Shown here in pieces: positions 51,891 through 53,055 of a stretch of 53,055 bases of DNA (its first letter is position 1; every line of letters begins with the position of its first letter). Under the pieces are notes generated by a model. It was not told where the DNA came from. It was given only the letters and a program-made list of their open reading frames with translations, and did not search any database. This DNA comes from Jiulongibacter sp. (GTDB lineage Bacteria; Bacteroidota; Bacteroidia; Cytophagales; Spirosomataceae), in contig JAHEBN010000005.1 of NCBI GenBank assembly GCA_024645245.1, forward strand, positions 4,818 through 57,872. Direction: 5' to 3'. The position numbers were made by a program, and so were the translations under genes.

Positions 51891-53055
51891 ATGAAAAATC
51901 TATTAAAACTATTAATTCTGAGTTTCCTCGTCACAGGCACTTCATATGCACAGTTTGGCCCGCCACCGGGTGGCGGTGGTGATGGTAATGGCAGGTCGGG
52001 CCGTACCCCTGCACCGCAGCCAACTTTAGACTTGGGTGATAATTTACCTAAGGGTAATTCTAAAATCACAGGATTTGTAATTGATTCAGCCGTAACAACC
52101 GCTGTGGAATATGCCAACATTGCTATGAAGGATGAGAAGACTGGAAAAGTAATAGACGGTACCATGGCAGACGAAAAAGGCAAGTTTCAGTTTACAAAAG
52201 TTGCTCCTGGGAAATATTCTTTTACAATCAGTTTTATTGGATACGAAGATGCGAAGCTGGAACATGTAATTGTAAAAAAGGGAGAGGATAATGACCTGGG
52301 AGTAATCAAATTAAATATCAGTTCCAATATTCTCAATGAAGTTACGGTAACCGGTGTAAAATCACTGATTGAAGAAAAAGTAGACAGGTTAGTATATAAT
52401 GCTGAAAATGACCTGACTTCTAAAGGCGGGGATGGTGCAGATGTACTTCGTAAAGTTCCCATGCTATCGGTAGATTTGGATGGTAATGTATCATTACGTG
52501 GGAGTGAGAATATCAAGGTTTTGATCAATAATAAGCCATCCACAATTGTGGCTTCCTCTGTTGCTGATGCATTAAAGATGATTCCTGCTGACCTCATTAA
52601 GTCGGTAGAGGTAATTACTTCGCCATCTGCCAAATACGATGCAGAAGGTACAAGTGGTATTATCAATATTATTACTAAAAAATCGACAATTGAAGGCTAT
52701 ACGCTGAATCTGAATACCGGTGCTGGAATAAGAGGATCAAATCTGGGTCTTAATGCCAGCTTGCGTACCGGAAAATTAGGCTTCACACTCGGTGGTTTTG
52801 GCCGTTCATTTTACAATAAGGCCATGACAGAGCTTTATCAAACCACATTTGATGTGGTTGACAGAACTTCCGGGATTGCTCACGATATTACCACCAATCA
52901 AACTGCCGATGCCAAGGATTTCGGAATGTTTGGACGCTACAATCTGGGCATAGATTATGAAATCAGCAAGTCATCTTATCTTACAGGCTCAGTTGCATTT
53001 GGTACCCGTAATTTCAAAAGAGATCAGAACTACACTACCAACAGCTTGTCAGATA
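51891..53055 (+). CDS. TonB-dependent receptor, OMP_b-brl_3 type (N-terminal part, cut by window end)
   Basis: At least 388 codons, open at the window end. A signal peptide (MKNLLKLLILSFLVTGTSYA) is followed by a Gly/Pro-rich linker (FGPPPGGGGDGNG), a carboxypeptidase-like regulatory domain (about 58-145, with GKFQFTKVAPGKYSFTISFIG), and a TonB plug (about 150-250: VLRKVPMLSVDLDGNVSLRG, VLINNKPS, SAKYDAEGTSGIINIITKK). Barrel strands follow. The sequence matches the outer-membrane beta-barrel family group without SusD. The start is the first ATG and fits the signal. The opposite-strand frames in 51857-52666 are shadows. Confidence 0.92.
   Translation, partial: MKNLLKLLILSFLVTGTSYAQFGPPPGGGGDGNGRSGRTPAPQPTLDLGDNLPKGNSKITGFVIDSAVTTAVEYANIAMKDEKTGKVIDGTMADEKGKFQFTKVAPGKYSFTISFIGYEDAKLEHVIVKKGEDNDLGVIKLNISSNILNEVTVTGVKSLIEEKVDRLVYNAENDLTSKGGDGADVLRKVPMLSVDLDGNVSLRGSENIKVLINNKPSTIVASSVADALKMIPADLIKSVEVITSPSAKYDAEGTSGIINIITKKSTIEGYTLNLNTGAGIRGSNLGLNASLRTGKLGFTLGGFGRSFYNKAMTELYQTTFDVVDRTSGIAHDITTNQTADAKDFGMFGRYNLGIDYEISKSSYLTGSVAFGTRNFKRDQNYTTNSLSD

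Noticed and set aside
51857-52666. Two long minus-strand open frames of 108 and 159 codons
   Set aside because: They lie opposite a plus-strand TonB-dependent receptor with clear signal peptide, regulatory and plug domains; the minus frames have low-complexity Ser/Pro-rich translations and no family match.
1-53055. tRNA, rRNA, CRISPR arrays, insertion sequences, prophage genes
   Set aside because: Gaps between genes are all under about 300 bases and were read for cloverleaf-like, repeat-spacer or transposase signals; none was found beyond the palindrome at 48551-48641.

Overview
The window looks like chromosome of an aerobic, facultatively N2O-respiring member of the Bacteroidota, most like the Cytophagales. 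The evidence is the protein families (DUF2480, GIN/DUF2807, PspC with PadR, ECF sigma with FecR and an STN protein, LytS/LytTR pairs, BatA, a TonB-dependent receptor with a carboxypeptidase-like domain), the AT-rich intergenic DNA, and Bacteroidota-type -7 promoter boxes (TAnnTTTG) upstream of several genes. No tRNA, rRNA, CRISPR array, insertion sequence or prophage was seen.

Layout. 0-2.7 kb: a minus-strand sugar-catabolism set (SMP-30 lactonase, DUF1080 lipoprotein, secreted TIM-barrel epimerase). 2.9-9.4 kb: glycosyltransferase, BatA protein, NnrU/ICMT-like methyltransferase, and a PadR-PspC/GIN envelope-stress pair. 9.4-12.4 kb: sulfatase, a broken Cys-rich gene, and a short-chain dehydrogenase. 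12.5-17 kb: gltX, a membrane protein, an AIM24-type protein and a second sugar epimerase. 17-25 kb: a sigma/FecR/STN signalling set that ends in a deleted TonB-receptor remnant, a GIN lipoprotein and a SNF2 helicase. 25-28.2 kb: DUF3574 lipoprotein, folA, and a purine permease coupled to a nucleosidase with a signal peptide.

The metabolic centre is 28.2-39.8 kb. A minus-strand operon (cytochrome c, nosZ, membrane protein, nosL, nosD, nosF, nosY, fasciclin lipoprotein) encodes clade II type nitrous oxide reduction. Divergent from it are a RIC-type iron-sulfur repair protein and an Rrf2 regulator with three cysteines, consistent with nitrosative-stress control. Directly downstream, behind its own promoter, lies a four-gene copper-type module: a small Cys protein, an MbnP-like lipoprotein, an MbnH/MauG-like di-haem enzyme and an outer-membrane protein with an N-terminal CDICGC motif. 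NosZ needs many copper ions, so a copper-handling module beside it is the most interesting feature of the window.

39.8-53 kb is mostly housekeeping: DUF2480, a membrane protein, MazG, a mutarotase, an orphan antitoxin, valS, murI, recO, a lone cytochrome oxidase subunit III, ispE, a stand-alone rpsJ preceded by a nested inverted repeat, YceI, a LytS/LytTR two-component pair, and the start of a TonB-dependent receptor that runs off the end of the window.
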